Assembly: GCA_004020365.1 (NCBI GenBank)
Contig: SAQR01000018.1
Location: 23,828-87,827, forward strand
DNA: 64,000 nt
From: Mesorhizobium sp.
GTDB taxonomy: Bacteria > Pseudomonadota > Alphaproteobacteria > Rhizobiales > Rhizobiaceae
Reading direction: 5' to 3'
Positions 25,260 to 33,691 of this stretch are shown here, piece after piece; position 1 is the stretch's first letter, and the number at the start of each line of letters is the position of its first letter. The notes under the pieces are model-generated. The model was not told the origin of the DNA and did no database searches. It worked only from the letters and a program-made list of their open reading frames with translations. The position numbers and the translations under genes are program-made.

Positions 25260-26076
25260 GATGCGGTCCGGCGGTTGAGTTGATGGCGCCGATCAGCACA
25301 TCGGACGCCTGACGGCAGAGCGCGGCATAGGCGGGCGAAGTGCGGAAGGCCTCTTTGCGGGGATAGGACGCATCGATGGCGAGCTCTTTGAAGACCCGGC
25401 CCGGCCGCGCCGCCATGACGACGACGCGGTTGGAGAGGAAAACGCTTTCGAAGACGCTGTGGGTCACGAAGACGACGGTAAAGCGCTCGTCCTGCCACAG
25501 TTCCAGAAGATCGTTGTTGAGCTTGAAGCGGGTGATCTCGTCCAGTGCCGCAAATGGCTCGTCCATCAAAAGCACGCGCGGCTTGGTCACCATGGCGCGG
25601 GCGATCGAGACGCGCATCTTCATGCCGCCGGACAATTCGCGCGGCACGGCTTTCTCGAAGCCGGTCAGATGAACCCGCGCCAGCATCTCCATCACGATAG
25701 GCGCAGCCTTGGCCCGCGACACGCCCTTCAGCCTGAGCGGCAGCCAGACATTGTCGAAGACGTCGGCCCACGGCAGCAGCGTCGGTTCCTGGAAGACGAA
25801 GCCGATGTCGGAGCGATCGGCAGCGCGGCTGCCGCGCCAGTCGAGCAGGCCGGAGGTCGGCGTTGCAAGACCGGCGATGAGGCGCAAGGCAGTCGACTTG
25901 CCACAGCCGGACGGGCCGAGAAGGCTGAGGAAATCGCCTTCCCGGATCGTCAGGTCGACTCCGCTGAGCGCTGTCACGCCGTTCGAAAAGACCTTGCCGA
26001 CGCCGCGCAGCGCCAGCAGCATCGGACCTTTGCCCGATGCGCTTGCCGGCGCTTGCGCCACTTTCTCCTGCATCAT
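25246..26076 (-). CDS. ABC transporter ATP-binding protein
   Basis: A 276-residue ATPase. Walker A is GPSGCGKST near residue 54, the Q-loop FVFQEPTLLPWADV near 93, the signature LSGGMKMRVSIARAM near 147 and Walker B VLLMDEPFAALDE near 168. The LSGGMKMR signature is typical of the SsuB/TauB/ThiZ subgroup. Two ATG codons lie at the start; the first is used. It lies between the substrate-binding protein (9-bp gap) and the permease (14-base overlap). Confidence 0.93.
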   Translation of the reverse strand: MMQEKVAQAPASASGKGPMLLALRGVGKVFSNGVTALSGVDLTIREGDFLSLLGPSGCGKSTALRLIAGLATPTSGLLDWRGSRAADRSDIGFVFQEPTLLPWADVFDNVWLPLRLKGVSRAKAAPIVMEMLARVHLTGFEKAVPRELSGGMKMRVSIARAMVTKPRVLLMDEPFAALDEITRFKLNNDLLELWQDERFTVVFVTHSVFESVFLSNRVVVMAARPGRVFKELAIDASYPRKEAFRTSPAYAALCRQASDVLIGAINSTAGPHHDGH

Positions 26077-26085
26077 GCCCGGGTG

Positions 26086-27090
26086 CTATTTCTTCAGGTC
26101 GATCCCGACGCCCTTGTTGACGAAGGCCAGCGTGTAGGACTTCTTGATGTCGACGTCGGCCGGCACGACCTTGGCCTTGACCATCTTGTCGTAGAAGCTC
26201 TGGATGCGCGCGTCGGTCATCGCGCCGATGCCGAGTTTTTCCGTATCGCCGGAATCGACGATGCCGAATTTCTTCATCTGCTCGATCGAGAACGCGATCT
26301 GCTCGTCGCTGATGTCGGGGTTATCCTTCTTGATCGCCGCGTTGGCGGCAGCGTTGTCGCCGTAGAGATAGTTGTACCAGCCCTTGGCCGAGCCGTCGAC
26401 GAAGCACTGGACCACCTCCGGCCGCTTGTCGATCGTCGCCTGCATGGTCTCGATCGTCGTTGCATAGGTGTCGAAGCCGTAGTCGGCGAGCAGGAACAGA
26501 TTGGGCTGGAAGCCGCCTTCCTTGGCGACGGCGAAGGGCTCCGACGTCACGTAACCCTGCTGGATCGACTTCGGATTGGCGATGAAGGGTGCGGGGTTGA
26601 ACGTATAGGGCACGCGCTTGGCCGGATCGAAGCCGAATTCCGTGACCATCCATTGGAAGTAGCTCTGTGCACCTTCGTCAGCGATGATGTACTGGTCCGC
26701 GTTCTTCAGATCTTCCCATCTGTCGAGCCCTTGACCTGGATGAGACATGATCACCTGCGGCTCTTTCTGGAACGAGGCGGCGACGACGCGCAGCGGAATC
26801 TCCTGCTGCACGGCGTCGAAGGCCTGCAGCATGTTCCCGCCCATGTAGAAGTCGATCTTGCCGGCGAGCAGCAGCGGCCGTCCGCTGACCTGCGGGCCAC
26901 CTTGCATGATCGTCACGTCGAGCCCGCAAGCGGCATAGGTGCCATCAGCGACCGCCTGATAATAGCCGCCGTGCTCGGCCTGGGCGAGCCAGTTGGTGCC
27001 GAAGGTGATCTTCTCGTTTGCTGCCGCGTGCAGCGTGCTTGCGGCAAGCAGCATGATCGCGCCAGCCGAAATCTTGAGTTTTCCGTCCAT
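26086..27090 (-). CDS. ABC transporter substrate-binding protein, NMT1/THI5-like
   Basis: A 334-residue periplasmic binding protein. Residues 1-22 (MDGKLKISAGAIMLLAASTLHA) are a signal peptide, quoted here only in outline: a charged start, a hydrophobic stretch and an LHA cleavage site. The mature protein starts with ITFGTNWLAQAEHGGYYQA, the pattern of THI5/NMT1 proteins that bind pyrimidine-type ligands such as hydroxymethylpyrimidine or formylaminopyrimidine. The frame is open 29 codons upstream; ATG 27090 is chosen for the signal peptide and the GAGGG eight bases before it. It heads the minus-strand transport-catabolism operon. Ligand unknown. Confidence 0.9.
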   Translation of the reverse strand: MDGKLKISAGAIMLLAASTLHAAANEKITFGTNWLAQAEHGGYYQAVADGTYAACGLDVTIMQGGPQVSGRPLLLAGKIDFYMGGNMLQAFDAVQQEIPLRVVAASFQKEPQVIMSHPGQGLDRWEDLKNADQYIIADEGAQSYFQWMVTEFGFDPAKRVPYTFNPAPFIANPKSIQQGYVTSEPFAVAKEGGFQPNLFLLADYGFDTYATTIETMQATIDKRPEVVQCFVDGSAKGWYNYLYGDNAAANAAIKKDNPDISDEQIAFSIEQMKKFGIVDSGDTEKLGIGAMTDARIQSFYDKMVKAKVVPADVDIKKSYTLAFVNKGVGIDLKK

Positions 27091-27136
27091 CCACACCACC
27101 CTCAGTTGACTCCGGCGCGCTGCGCGCCGGGCTCGA

Positions 27137-27166
27137 CACCATCGATTCAAGCACCATCGATTCAAG
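27137..27166. repeat. 15-bp tandem duplication in the binding-protein leader
   Basis: CACCATCGATTCAAG occurs twice in tandem, about 50 bp upstream of the substrate-binding protein start. It is in the divergent 270-bp control region shared with the RidA gene. Confidence 0.7.
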
Positions 27167-27360
27167 AAGCAAGACACATGCCATCGCCCGGACCGCCCGC
27201 CTTGCGCAACAGTGGCGCGCGAAAGCCGGACGGGTCATGCCGTACCGGGGGCATCGTGCCTATTTTTTGAACGCCTGTCCACAATCGCCCTGATAGTATG
27301 CACTGCATCTTGAGGGCTCGCCTGATCCGGCTTTACCCTGCCAGCAGACTGGAGATTCTC

Positions 27361-27744
27361 ATGTTCAAATTCCTGACGCCGAAGTCGATCAAGCCGCCCT
27401 TTGCCCGCTACAGCCATGGCGTCGAGGTGCCGCCCGGCAAGCGGCTGGTGCTGTGTTCTGGCCAGGTTGCCATCACTGTGGACGATCAGATCCCGGAGGA
27501 TGCCGGCGCGCAGGCCGAGCTCTGTTTTCAAAACATTGCAGCGATTCTCGGCGACGCCGGGCTTGGAGTTTCTGACATCGTGCGCATCAACGCCTATGTC
27601 ACCGACCGCGTCTTCCTGAAACCCTATATGGACGTTCGCGATCGCCTGTTCACCAGCCCGGCGCCGGCTTCGACGCTGATGATCGTATCCGGTTTCGCAC
27701 GGCCGGAATTCAAGGTCGAGATCGAGGTCATCGCGGCAGGGTGA
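27361..27744 (+). CDS. RidA/YjgF family protein
   Basis: A 127-residue RidA-fold protein. The family pattern is visible in LVLCSGQVAITVDDQIPEDA near residue 29, CFQNIAAILGDAGLGVSDIV near 57 and the trimer-interface segment STLMIVSGFARPEFKVEIEV near 100. The Arg of the canonical RidA active site (IVRVxVxR pattern) corresponds to the FARPEF region only loosely, so this may be one of the RidA-like subgroups (Rid4-7) that are embedded in catabolic clusters. Such proteins hydrolyse reactive enamines or imines. ATG 27361 is preceded by GGAGATTCTC. It is divergent from the ABC operon. Confidence 0.85.
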   Translation: MFKFLTPKSIKPPFARYSHGVEVPPGKRLVLCSGQVAITVDDQIPEDAGAQAELCFQNIAAILGDAGLGVSDIVRINAYVTDRVFLKPYMDVRDRLFTSPAPASTLMIVSGFARPEFKVEIEVIAAG

Positions 27745-27798
27745 GGAGCGGCTGGAATCGACAGGCCGTTGATCTCCAGTTACACGACAAAGGCTGGT

Positions 27799-27922
27799 GC
27801 TGCCCCTCATCCGCCTGCCGGCACCTTCTCCCCGTATAGTGACGGGGAGAAGGGGCTGGCCGCTACGTCGGCGACCCCCTCTCCCCGTTCTTCACGGGGA
27901 GAGGGTAAGGGTGAGGGGCAGC
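27799..27922. repeat. Palindromic CTTCTCCCCG...CGGGGAGAAG element, copy 3
   Basis: Outer ends GCTGCCCCTCATCCGCCTGC / GTGAGGGGCAGC with two inner hairpins (CTTCTCCCCGTATAGTGACGGGGAGAAG-type and CTCTCCCCGTTCTTCACGGG). It lies between the ridA-like gene and the creatininase-family gene on the plus strand. Confidence 0.75.
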
Positions 27923-27955
27923 GCCGACGCCGCCAGTCTCTCTTCGAGGTTCAAC

Positions 27956-28759
27956 ATGGACGGAACAAACAGACGCGTGTGGTGGGGCGACTACCGGACC
28001 ACAGAATACGCCACCATCAACCCGGAGGCGACGATCGCCGTTCTGCCGGTGGCGGCGATCGAACAGCACGGGCCGCATCTGCCGGTTTCGACTGACACCT
28101 CGATCATGAACGGCATGCTCGAAACGGTGATCGAGCGCCTGCCTGGCGATCTCGACATCCGCATCCTGCCGGTCCAGGCGGTGGGCAAGTCGAACGAGCA
28201 CCTGCATGCGCCGGGAACTCTCACGCTACCGGCGGCGACCCTGATCGAGGCCTGGACCGAGCTTGGCCTCTCGATCGCCCGGGCCGGGTTAAGGAAGCTG
28301 ATCGTCGTCAACTCGCATGGCGGCAACGAGGAGATCATGGGCATCATGACGCGAGAATTGCGCGTGCGGGCAAAGATGCTGGCGGTGAAGACGAGCTGGC
28401 AGCGCTTCGGCCGGCCGGCGGGCATGTATACCGAGCTTGAGGACCGCCACGGCATCCATGGCGGCGATGTCGAGACCTCGCTGATGCTGCATTTCCGGCC
28501 GGATCTCGTCGACATGGCAAAGGCCGACAATTTCGTGTCCAACGTCGCCCGCGCCGAAAAGGAATTTGCGCTGCTGCGCCACACCGGAACGCACGCCTTC
28601 GCCTGGATCGCCACCGATCTCAACCCGAACGGCGTGGTCGGCGACGCCAGCATTGCAACGGCCGAAAAGGGCCGGCTGACCGCCAACCACCAAGCCGACG
28701 GTTTCATCAACCTGTTGAAGGACGTGCGCAAGGCCAAGCTGGCCGACTGGTTGGCATAG
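27956..28759 (+). CDS. Creatininase-family metal-dependent amidohydrolase
   Basis: A 267-residue protein. The metal-binding motifs are complete: PVAAIEQHGPHLPVSTD near residue 30, VVNSHGGNEE near 120 and EDRHGIHGGDVETSLML near 160. The family includes creatinine amidohydrolase, FAPy deformylase (ArfB) and MftE, all acting on amide bonds in or derived from ring systems. ATG 27956 follows GAGG seven bases upstream; the longer open frame upstream runs through a repeat and is rejected. Together with a deaminase-like amidohydrolase, RidA-like protein and NMT1-type importer it suggests ring opening of an imported heterocycle. Confidence 0.88.
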   Translation: MDGTNRRVWWGDYRTTEYATINPEATIAVLPVAAIEQHGPHLPVSTDTSIMNGMLETVIERLPGDLDIRILPVQAVGKSNEHLHAPGTLTLPAATLIEAWTELGLSIARAGLRKLIVVNSHGGNEEIMGIMTRELRVRAKMLAVKTSWQRFGRPAGMYTELEDRHGIHGGDVETSLMLHFRPDLVDMAKADNFVSNVARAEKEFALLRHTGTHAFAWIATDLNPNGVVGDASIATAEKGRLTANHQADGFINLLKDVRKAKLADWLA

Positions 28760-28775
28760 AACCTAGACCAGGGTG

Positions 28776-28908
28776 TGTTGAGATTCAGGTCAGGCCTAGC
28801 CGAGAATGATGGGTTTCGAGAACCGGAGCGCAGCGTACATTTGGGTACGTGAGCACCGGAAGCGCAGAAAACCGTCTTTCGCAGGCCGGCATCACCTGAA
28901 TATCAACA
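28776..28908. repeat. Palindromic intergenic element, copy 2
   Basis: Ends TGTTGAGATTCAGGTCAGGC and CATCACCTGAATATCAACA flank the uninterrupted core GGTTTCGAGAACCGGA ... ACCGGAAGCGCAGAAAACC. It lies between convergent genes and is the cleanest copy of the family (compare 3124-3339 and 51195-51381). Confidence 0.82.
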
Positions 28909-28912
28909 CGCC

Positions 28913-29422
28913 CTAGCCGTCGATCTTCAACTCAAAAGGTGTGCACTCGAAGGCCTCGGCGCCGCGCCCGATCGCCTCGATTGCGCGGATCATGCGGCCG
29001 TTGCGCTCGAGCAGCGCGTCGGCAATTGCAATCAGCCGCGGATTGGGCGTCGCGGTGGGCGACAACGCACGCAGCGTCTCCGCCAATTCAACCTCGCCGC
29101 GCTGCGGCGCCAGTGCTGCTGCGATGATATAGGCCGAGGCCGTCGACCGGCTGATACCGGCATAGCAATGCACGACCAGCGGCCTTGCACGATCCCATCG
29201 GCGCGCGAAATCGAGCAGGTTGCGAACATGCTCCTCGCCCGGCATGGTCATGCCCTCCTGCGCCACGGCGATATCGTGCATGACCAGGTGCAGATGGTTC
29301 TCCCGGGCGATCGACGCCGGCCGCGTCACCTCGGTGCCAGCGGCCAGCAGCGAAAGCAACCGCTCGGCCCCGGTCTTCGCGACGGTTTCCTCGACTTTTG
29401 AAAGCGAACAGACATGGATCAT
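28913..29422 (-). CDS. Protein tyrosine phosphatase family protein
   Basis: A 169-residue protein with the phosphatase P-loop HCYAGISRS: catalytic Cys86 and Arg92 in the CX5R motif. A candidate general acid Asp sits in the upstream loop (MHDIAVAQEG, about residue 50). The length and compact form are those of dual-specificity or archaeal-type PTPs. Its start overlaps the cobC stop by four bases, so it is co-expressed with a cobalamin gene, an association that recurs in rhizobia as far as I know. Whether it acts on protein or on a small phosphate ester in B12 synthesis is not known. Confidence 0.85.
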   Translation of the reverse strand: MIHVCSLSKVEETVAKTGAERLLSLLAAGTEVTRPASIARENHLHLVMHDIAVAQEGMTMPGEEHVRNLLDFARRWDRARPLVVHCYAGISRSTASAYIIAAALAPQRGEVELAETLRALSPTATPNPRLIAIADALLERNGRMIRAIEAIGRGAEAFECTPFELKIDG

Positions 29423-30474
29423 TGCTGGACCTCGCTGGTGTTATCGTGGCGCTGTTGCGCCCAGGCGGCAAGAGCCGATTCGAGCCGCTGCCATTCCTCG
29501 CCCTCGCCCGGCAGCCCGGCGCGCAGCACCTGCGGCCGGCCGGAAAAATGCCGAAGCAGGATGCCGCGCTTGCCAAGCGCAGAAAACAGACCGGCCGCGT
29601 CCCTCAACCTGATATAGCGAAACAGCGTGGTGCCGCCGTCGACTGGGACGCCGAAGCGGTCGAACAGCGTATCGAGCCGTGCTGCATCCCTGGCCAGACG
29701 GTGCCGCATCTCGGCCTGCCAGCCGCTGTCGGCAAGCGCGCGAAGACCATATTCGAGCGCCGGACCGGCAACCGCCCATGGCCCGAATTGCGCCTCCAGC
29801 CGTTCGACCGTCAGCGCGTCGACCAATGCAAAGCCGAGCCGCAGGCCGGCAAGGCCAAAAAACTTGCCGAAGGAGCGCAGCACGACGATGCCGCCATGCT
29901 CGACATCGCCGGCCAGGCTCTCGCCAAGCGGGCCGACATCCATGAACGCCTCGTCGACGACCAGCAACCCGCCTCTGGCGCGTAATCTTTCGGCAAGCGC
30001 AAGCAGCTTCTTGCGCTCGACGATGCGACCGTCCGGATTGTTGGGGTTGACGACGATGGCAAGGTCGGCTCCTGCCAAGGCATCGAAATCGTCGACCTCC
30101 AACGCCGCATGGCCGGCGATTGCCGCTGCACGCTGATGTTCGGCATAGGTCGGCCCGAGCACCAGCGCCTTGCCGGGGCGCACCAGCGAGGCGACACGCG
30201 GCAACAGGATCTGCGTGCCCGGCGCTGCCACCACATTGGCTGCCGATGGCGCGCCATAGGCGCTTGCCGCGGCGTCGGCCAGATCGCGGACGCGCGCGGC
30301 TTCCGGCAATCTCGACAGGGCGGTGGCGGGCAGCTCGAAAAACGGATAGGAGTGCGGATTGATACCGGTCGAGAGGTCGACGAAGGGCTGCGGCGCATGC
30401 GGAAAAAGCGCCTTCGCCCGGCCAAGGCTTCCGCCGTGATCCACCACTGTCGCCGCTCCATCAAGAGACTTCAT
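29419..30474 (-). CDS. cobC: L-threonine-phosphate decarboxylase (CobC/CobD type)
   Basis: A 351-residue PLP enzyme of the aminotransferase fold. VDLSTGINPHSYPF near residue 32, VVNPNNPDGR near 155, VVDEAFMDVGP near 190 and RSFGKFFGLAGLRLGF near 213, with the PLP-binding Lys, define the family. It makes the aminopropanol phosphate arm of cobalamin. In Pseudomonas denitrificans naming it is cobC. The start codon overlaps head-to-head with the start of the divergent cobD (shared CATG), so its ribosome site AGGA lies inside the cobD coding region on the other strand. Confidence 0.92.
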   Translation of the reverse strand: MKSLDGAATVVDHGGSLGRAKALFPHAPQPFVDLSTGINPHSYPFFELPATALSRLPEAARVRDLADAAASAYGAPSAANVVAAPGTQILLPRVASLVRPGKALVLGPTYAEHQRAAAIAGHAALEVDDFDALAGADLAIVVNPNNPDGRIVERKKLLALAERLRARGGLLVVDEAFMDVGPLGESLAGDVEHGGIVVLRSFGKFFGLAGLRLGFALVDALTVERLEAQFGPWAVAGPALEYGLRALADSGWQAEMRHRLARDAARLDTLFDRFGVPVDGGTTLFRYIRLRDAAGLFSALGKRGILLRHFSGRPQVLRAGLPGEGEEWQRLESALAAWAQQRHDNTSEVQQ

Positions 30475-31441
30475 GTCGATCCTGATCGCTTTCCTGTCAC
30501 TGCTTGTTGAATTCGCTGTCGGCTATCCCAGTTGGCTGCTCGGTGCCATCGGCCATCCTGTCACCTGGTTCGGCAGGCTGATATCCTTTCTCGACCGCAG
30601 GCTCAACCGCGATGCTGATTCCGACGCCCTGCGTCGCCGGCGCGGTGTTCATGCGCTGCTGATCATCGTGCTGGTGCCGGCCACCATCGCTTTCGCGGTT
30701 GAAACCGTGCTTGCTGCCATTCCAGCCGGATTGATCCTCACGGCGCTGCTGGCGACATCGCTGCTGTCGCAGAAGAGCCTGGCCGAGCATGTCGAGGCGG
30801 TGGCCGACGGACTCGACAATGGCGGACTCGACATCGGCCGTGTTGCCGTCTCTCAGATCGTCGGCCGCGATCCGGAAAGGCTCGACAGAGCCGGCGTCTG
30901 CCGCGCGGCGATCGAAAGCCTTGCCGAGAATTTTTCGGACGGCGTCGTCGCGCCGGTCTTCTGGATCGGCGTCGGAGGGCTGGCCGGCGGCGTCGCCTAC
31001 AAGGCCGCCAACACCGCCGATTCGATGATCGGCCACCGCACGCTGCGCCACGAGGCCTTCGGCCGGGCGGCGGCGCGCTTCGACGATCTGATCAACCTGC
31101 CGGCGTCGCGGCTGACCGCACTGCTCATCGTGCTGGCCGCCTTCCTCGTCAAAGACGCCGATGCCGGCAACGCCTGGCGCACCATGCAACGCGACGCGAA
31201 AAAGCACCGCTCGCCCAATGCCGGCTGGCCGGAGGCAGCGATGGCCGGCGCGCTCGGCCTGGCGCTGGCCGGGCCGCGCTCCTACGACGGCGTCATGGTG
31301 GACGACACGTTCATGGGTGAAGGCGGCCGCCGCGATGTCGAGAGCATGGACATCAGGCGAGCGCTAAGACTCTATCGGGTTGCCGACTTTCTGCTGATGG
31401 GACTGTTCGGCTTGCTGTCGGTGATCGTCATCGCTGCGTGA
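30473..31441 (+). CDS. cobD: Adenosylcobinamide-phosphate synthase (CobD/CbiB)
   Basis: A 322-residue inner membrane protein of the CbiB family. The conserved ESLAENFSDGVVAPVFW stretch lies near residue 152 and YKAANTADSMIGHR near 178; PNAGWPEAAMAGALG near 250 is also characteristic. It attaches aminopropanol phosphate to adenosylcobyric acid. The ATG at 30473 overlaps the start of cobC on the other strand. AAGAGA lies eight bases before it. It is not under the B12 riboswitch that controls cbtB-cobO nearby. Confidence 0.93.
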   Translation: MSILIAFLSLLVEFAVGYPSWLLGAIGHPVTWFGRLISFLDRRLNRDADSDALRRRRGVHALLIIVLVPATIAFAVETVLAAIPAGLILTALLATSLLSQKSLAEHVEAVADGLDNGGLDIGRVAVSQIVGRDPERLDRAGVCRAAIESLAENFSDGVVAPVFWIGVGGLAGGVAYKAANTADSMIGHRTLRHEAFGRAAARFDDLINLPASRLTALLIVLAAFLVKDADAGNAWRTMQRDAKKHRSPNAGWPEAAMAGALGLALAGPRSYDGVMVDDTFMGEGGRRDVESMDIRRALRLYRVADFLLMGLFGLLSVIVIAA

Positions 31442-31459
31442 TGTTCAGACTTGAGGCCA

Positions 31460-31482
31460 CCTTCTCCCACAAGGGGAGAAGG
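31460..31482. terminator. Hairpin between convergent cobD and cobO
   Basis: CCTTCTCCC and GGGGAGAAGG around a short loop form a short version of the palindromic repeat family seen at 24183 and elsewhere. It lies 19 bp after the cobD stop and 68 bp after the cobO stop, where a bidirectional terminator is expected. There is no long T run. Confidence 0.45.
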
Positions 31483-31549
31483 CAAGAGCGGACGCCTGGG
31501 CCCCGAAAAGCCTCTCGTCAAACAACACTCTACGCAGTGCGCCTCTCAA

Positions 31550-32164
31550 TCAAAATTCGATCCCTTGCTGCGCTTTCACGCCGGCGGAAAAGTGATGTTT
31601 GGTCACGCCCATCTCGGTGACCAGATCGGCGGCATCGACCAGCGCCGGCTTGGCGTTGCGGCCGGTGACGACGACATGCAGGTTTTCGCGCCGGCCTTTC
31701 AGCGCCGCCACCACCATGTCGAGATCGAGATAGTCGTAGCGCAGTGCGATGTTCAATTCGTCGAGCACCAGAAGGCTGATCGATGGATCGGCCATCAGTT
31801 CGAGCACCTTGGCCCAGGCAGCCTCGGCGGCGGCGATGTCGCGCTTCAGATCCTGCGTCTCCCAGGTAAAACCCTCGCCCATCGTGTGCCAGACGACGCG
31901 GTCGCCGAAAGCGGCAAAGGCGTCCTTCTCGCCGGTATGCCATTTGCCCTTGATGAACTGGACGACGCCGACCCGTCTGCCGTAGCCGAGCATCCTCAGC
32001 GCCAGCCCGAAGGCGGCAGTGGTCTTGCCCTTGCCGGGCCCGGTGTTGACGATCAGCAGTCCCTTCTCGACCGTCTTGGCCGCGACCTCGGCATCCTGCA
32101 CCGCCTTGCGCTTGGCCATCTTGGCGCGGTGGCGTTCCTCGTCCCTGTCGTCGATATCGGTCAT
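31550..32164 (-). CDS. cobO: Cob(I)yrinic acid a,c-diamide adenosyltransferase
   Basis: A 204-residue CobA/CobO/BtuR-type enzyme. The P-loop is VNTGPGKGKTTAAFGLALR near residue 38. VVWHTMGEGFTWETQD near 88 and LLVLDELNIALRYDYLD near 128 are family signatures. It adds the adenosyl group to the corrin cobalt. The first 30 residues are charged, as in the alphaproteobacterial CobO. It follows cobP with a 1-bp gap and is the last gene of the riboswitch-controlled operon cbtB-cbtA-cobP-cobO. Confidence 0.95.
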   Translation of the reverse strand: MTDIDDRDEERHRAKMAKRKAVQDAEVAAKTVEKGLLIVNTGPGKGKTTAAFGLALRMLGYGRRVGVVQFIKGKWHTGEKDAFAAFGDRVVWHTMGEGFTWETQDLKRDIAAAEAAWAKVLELMADPSISLLVLDELNIALRYDYLDLDMVVAALKGRRENLHVVVTGRNAKPALVDAADLVTEMGVTKHHFSAGVKAQQGIEF

Positions 32165-32165
32165 A

Positions 32166-32693
32166 TCACTTCACCTTGAGCGGCAGTCCCGCCACCATCA
32201 ACAGCACCGTGCCGGCGACTGCGGCGACCTGCTGGTTGAGCCGGCCGGCGGCATCGCGAAACCGGCGGGCAAGCGCATTGTCGGGCACGATGCCCTGGCC
32301 GACCTCGTTGGAAACCACGAACCACGGCCCGCGCGGCCGCGACAGCACATCTGCCAGTCCTCGGCATTCGGACTCAATGTCGCGTTCGGCCAGCAGATGG
32401 TTGGTCAGCCACAGCGTCAGGCAGTCGATCAGGACGGGCCGGCCGTCAGGCAGCGCCCCGATCGCGCCGACGAGATCGAGCGGCGCGTCGACGGTCGTCC
32501 AGCCGTCGCCGCGCCGCGCCCGGTGCAGCGCGATGCGTTCGCGCATCTCGTCGTCATAGGCTTGCGCCGTGGCGATATAGGCCCACGGCGCCGGGCAGGC
32601 CGTCACCAGGCTTTCGGCATGCGCGCTCTTGCCCGAGCGTGCACCGCCGATGACCAGGGTCAGCTTGCTGCCTGGAGCAGCGCGATCAGGCAA
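32166..32693 (-). CDS. cobP: Adenosylcobinamide kinase / guanylyltransferase
   Basis: A 175-residue bifunctional enzyme. The P-loop is VIGGARSGKSAHAE near residue 14, the nucleotide-loop residues include the His of IALHRARRG near 55, and the WFVVSNEVGQGIVPDNALAR segment near 122 is diagnostic. It phosphorylates adenosylcobinamide and attaches GMP. The start overlaps the end of cbtA by eight bases. Confidence 0.95.
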   Translation of the reverse strand: MPDRAAPGSKLTLVIGGARSGKSAHAESLVTACPAPWAYIATAQAYDDEMRERIALHRARRGDGWTTVDAPLDLVGAIGALPDGRPVLIDCLTLWLTNHLLAERDIESECRGLADVLSRPRGPWFVVSNEVGQGIVPDNALARRFRDAAGRLNQQVAAVAGTVLLMVAGLPLKVK

Positions 32694-33450
32694 GGTTTTC
32701 GCGCAGGCCGGTTGCGGTACCGGTCAAGCGGCCGCGCACCAAGCCGACGACAGCGCCGAGCACCAGCCAGAACACCAGATTGGTCAGCGTCACCGCCACC
32801 ACGAACTGGTGGTGCAGGCCTTCCGGGATCGGCGATTCGAAACTGTCAGGCTGCGGCGCGCCGAAAATATGCGGCGCCACGATCAACGCCACGGCAAGAA
32901 GGGCCAGCGGCAATGACTTGCGAAAGGCGAGCAGGCCGAGACCGGCCGCGGTCGCCACCACGGTCGCCGTCCACCAGATCTGGCGCTGGGCGAGATCAGC
33001 CGTCGGCATCGCCGGCAATTCGGGCGGCAGGCCGAGGTTCGGAGCCAGCGTGAACACGGCGAAGCCGGCAAAGCCCCAGAACACGCCCTGACGCCAATTG
33101 CCGATGCCGCCGGCGAACTCCGAAGCGGCGACCAGGATCAGCGCAAAGCCGATGCCGGTGACGACATTGGCGACGACGTTGAAGGCGAAGCGCTCGAAAC
33201 CGTCGGCCGGCGCCCAGCCTTCCTCTTGCGCGGTGGCTGCTTCAGCCGGCACGGCGCTGCTCACGGCATTGCTGCCTGGCGCGGCCGGGGCCAAACCATG
33301 GTCATGCGTGTGGCCACCGCCGGCCTGTTCGTAGACTTCCGCCTTGAGGATGAGCGGCACCGTGGCGTAGGCCTGCATGCAGGCGAGAACGACGCCGGCC
33401 ACAAGCCCTGCGATCGCCGCGATGAACACGACGTTGCGAAACAGTGTCAT
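32686..33450 (-). CDS. cbtA: Cobalt transporter subunit CbtA
   Basis: A 254-residue membrane protein with about six transmembrane segments. The loop between the first two (GGGHTHDHGLAPAAPG near residue 45) has a His cluster that could bind Co2+. PADGFERFAFNVVANVV and GFAVFTLAPNLGLPPELPAM are family-typical blocks. CbtA with CbtB is a predicted B12-regulated cobalt importer found by riboswitch comparison. It lies 15 bp after cbtB. Confidence 0.92.
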   Translation of the reverse strand: MTLFRNVVFIAAIAGLVAGVVLACMQAYATVPLILKAEVYEQAGGGHTHDHGLAPAAPGSNAVSSAVPAEAATAQEEGWAPADGFERFAFNVVANVVTGIGFALILVAASEFAGGIGNWRQGVFWGFAGFAVFTLAPNLGLPPELPAMPTADLAQRQIWWTATVVATAAGLGLLAFRKSLPLALLAVALIVAPHIFGAPQPDSFESPIPEGLHHQFVVAVTLTNLVFWLVLGAVVGLVRGRLTGTATGLRENLA

Positions 33451-33465
33451 GGTGTCAGCCCCTCG

Positions 33466-33645
33466 TCAGTGGCAGGGAAAGCCCATCGAATGGCGATAGT
33501 CGTGGGCGGCATTGTGGATCGCATCGATATGCGAGAAGCCGACAAAACCCATGACGAAAACGCCGAGAAATGCAGCAAGCGCCAGCTGCACGAAGCGCGA
33601 CTGCGAGGAGACGGAAGCGCCGAGCGAGACGGAAGCGGTATTCAT
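33466..33645 (-). CDS. cbtB: Cobalt transporter subunit CbtB
   Basis: A 59-residue protein with a single membrane segment (residues about 21-42) and a His-rich C-terminus, HNAAHDYRHSMGFPCH, that is the expected cobalt-binding tail of CbtB. The frame is open far upstream into the riboswitch; ATG 33645 is chosen since it follows AAAGGACA and gives the family length. It is the first gene after the cobalamin riboswitch. Confidence 0.92.
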   Translation of the reverse strand: MNTASVSLGASVSSQSRFVQLALAAFLGVFVMGFVGFSHIDAIHNAAHDYRHSMGFPCH

Positions 33646-33691
33646 GTCTTGTCCTTTCGCCCTCCACCCGAGGGCATAGAAGTCAGTTCTC

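Noticed and set aside
27091-27120. Possible TPP riboswitch before the NMT1-type binding protein
   Set aside because: Only an ACTGAGGG string is present; the conserved second block and stems are absent.
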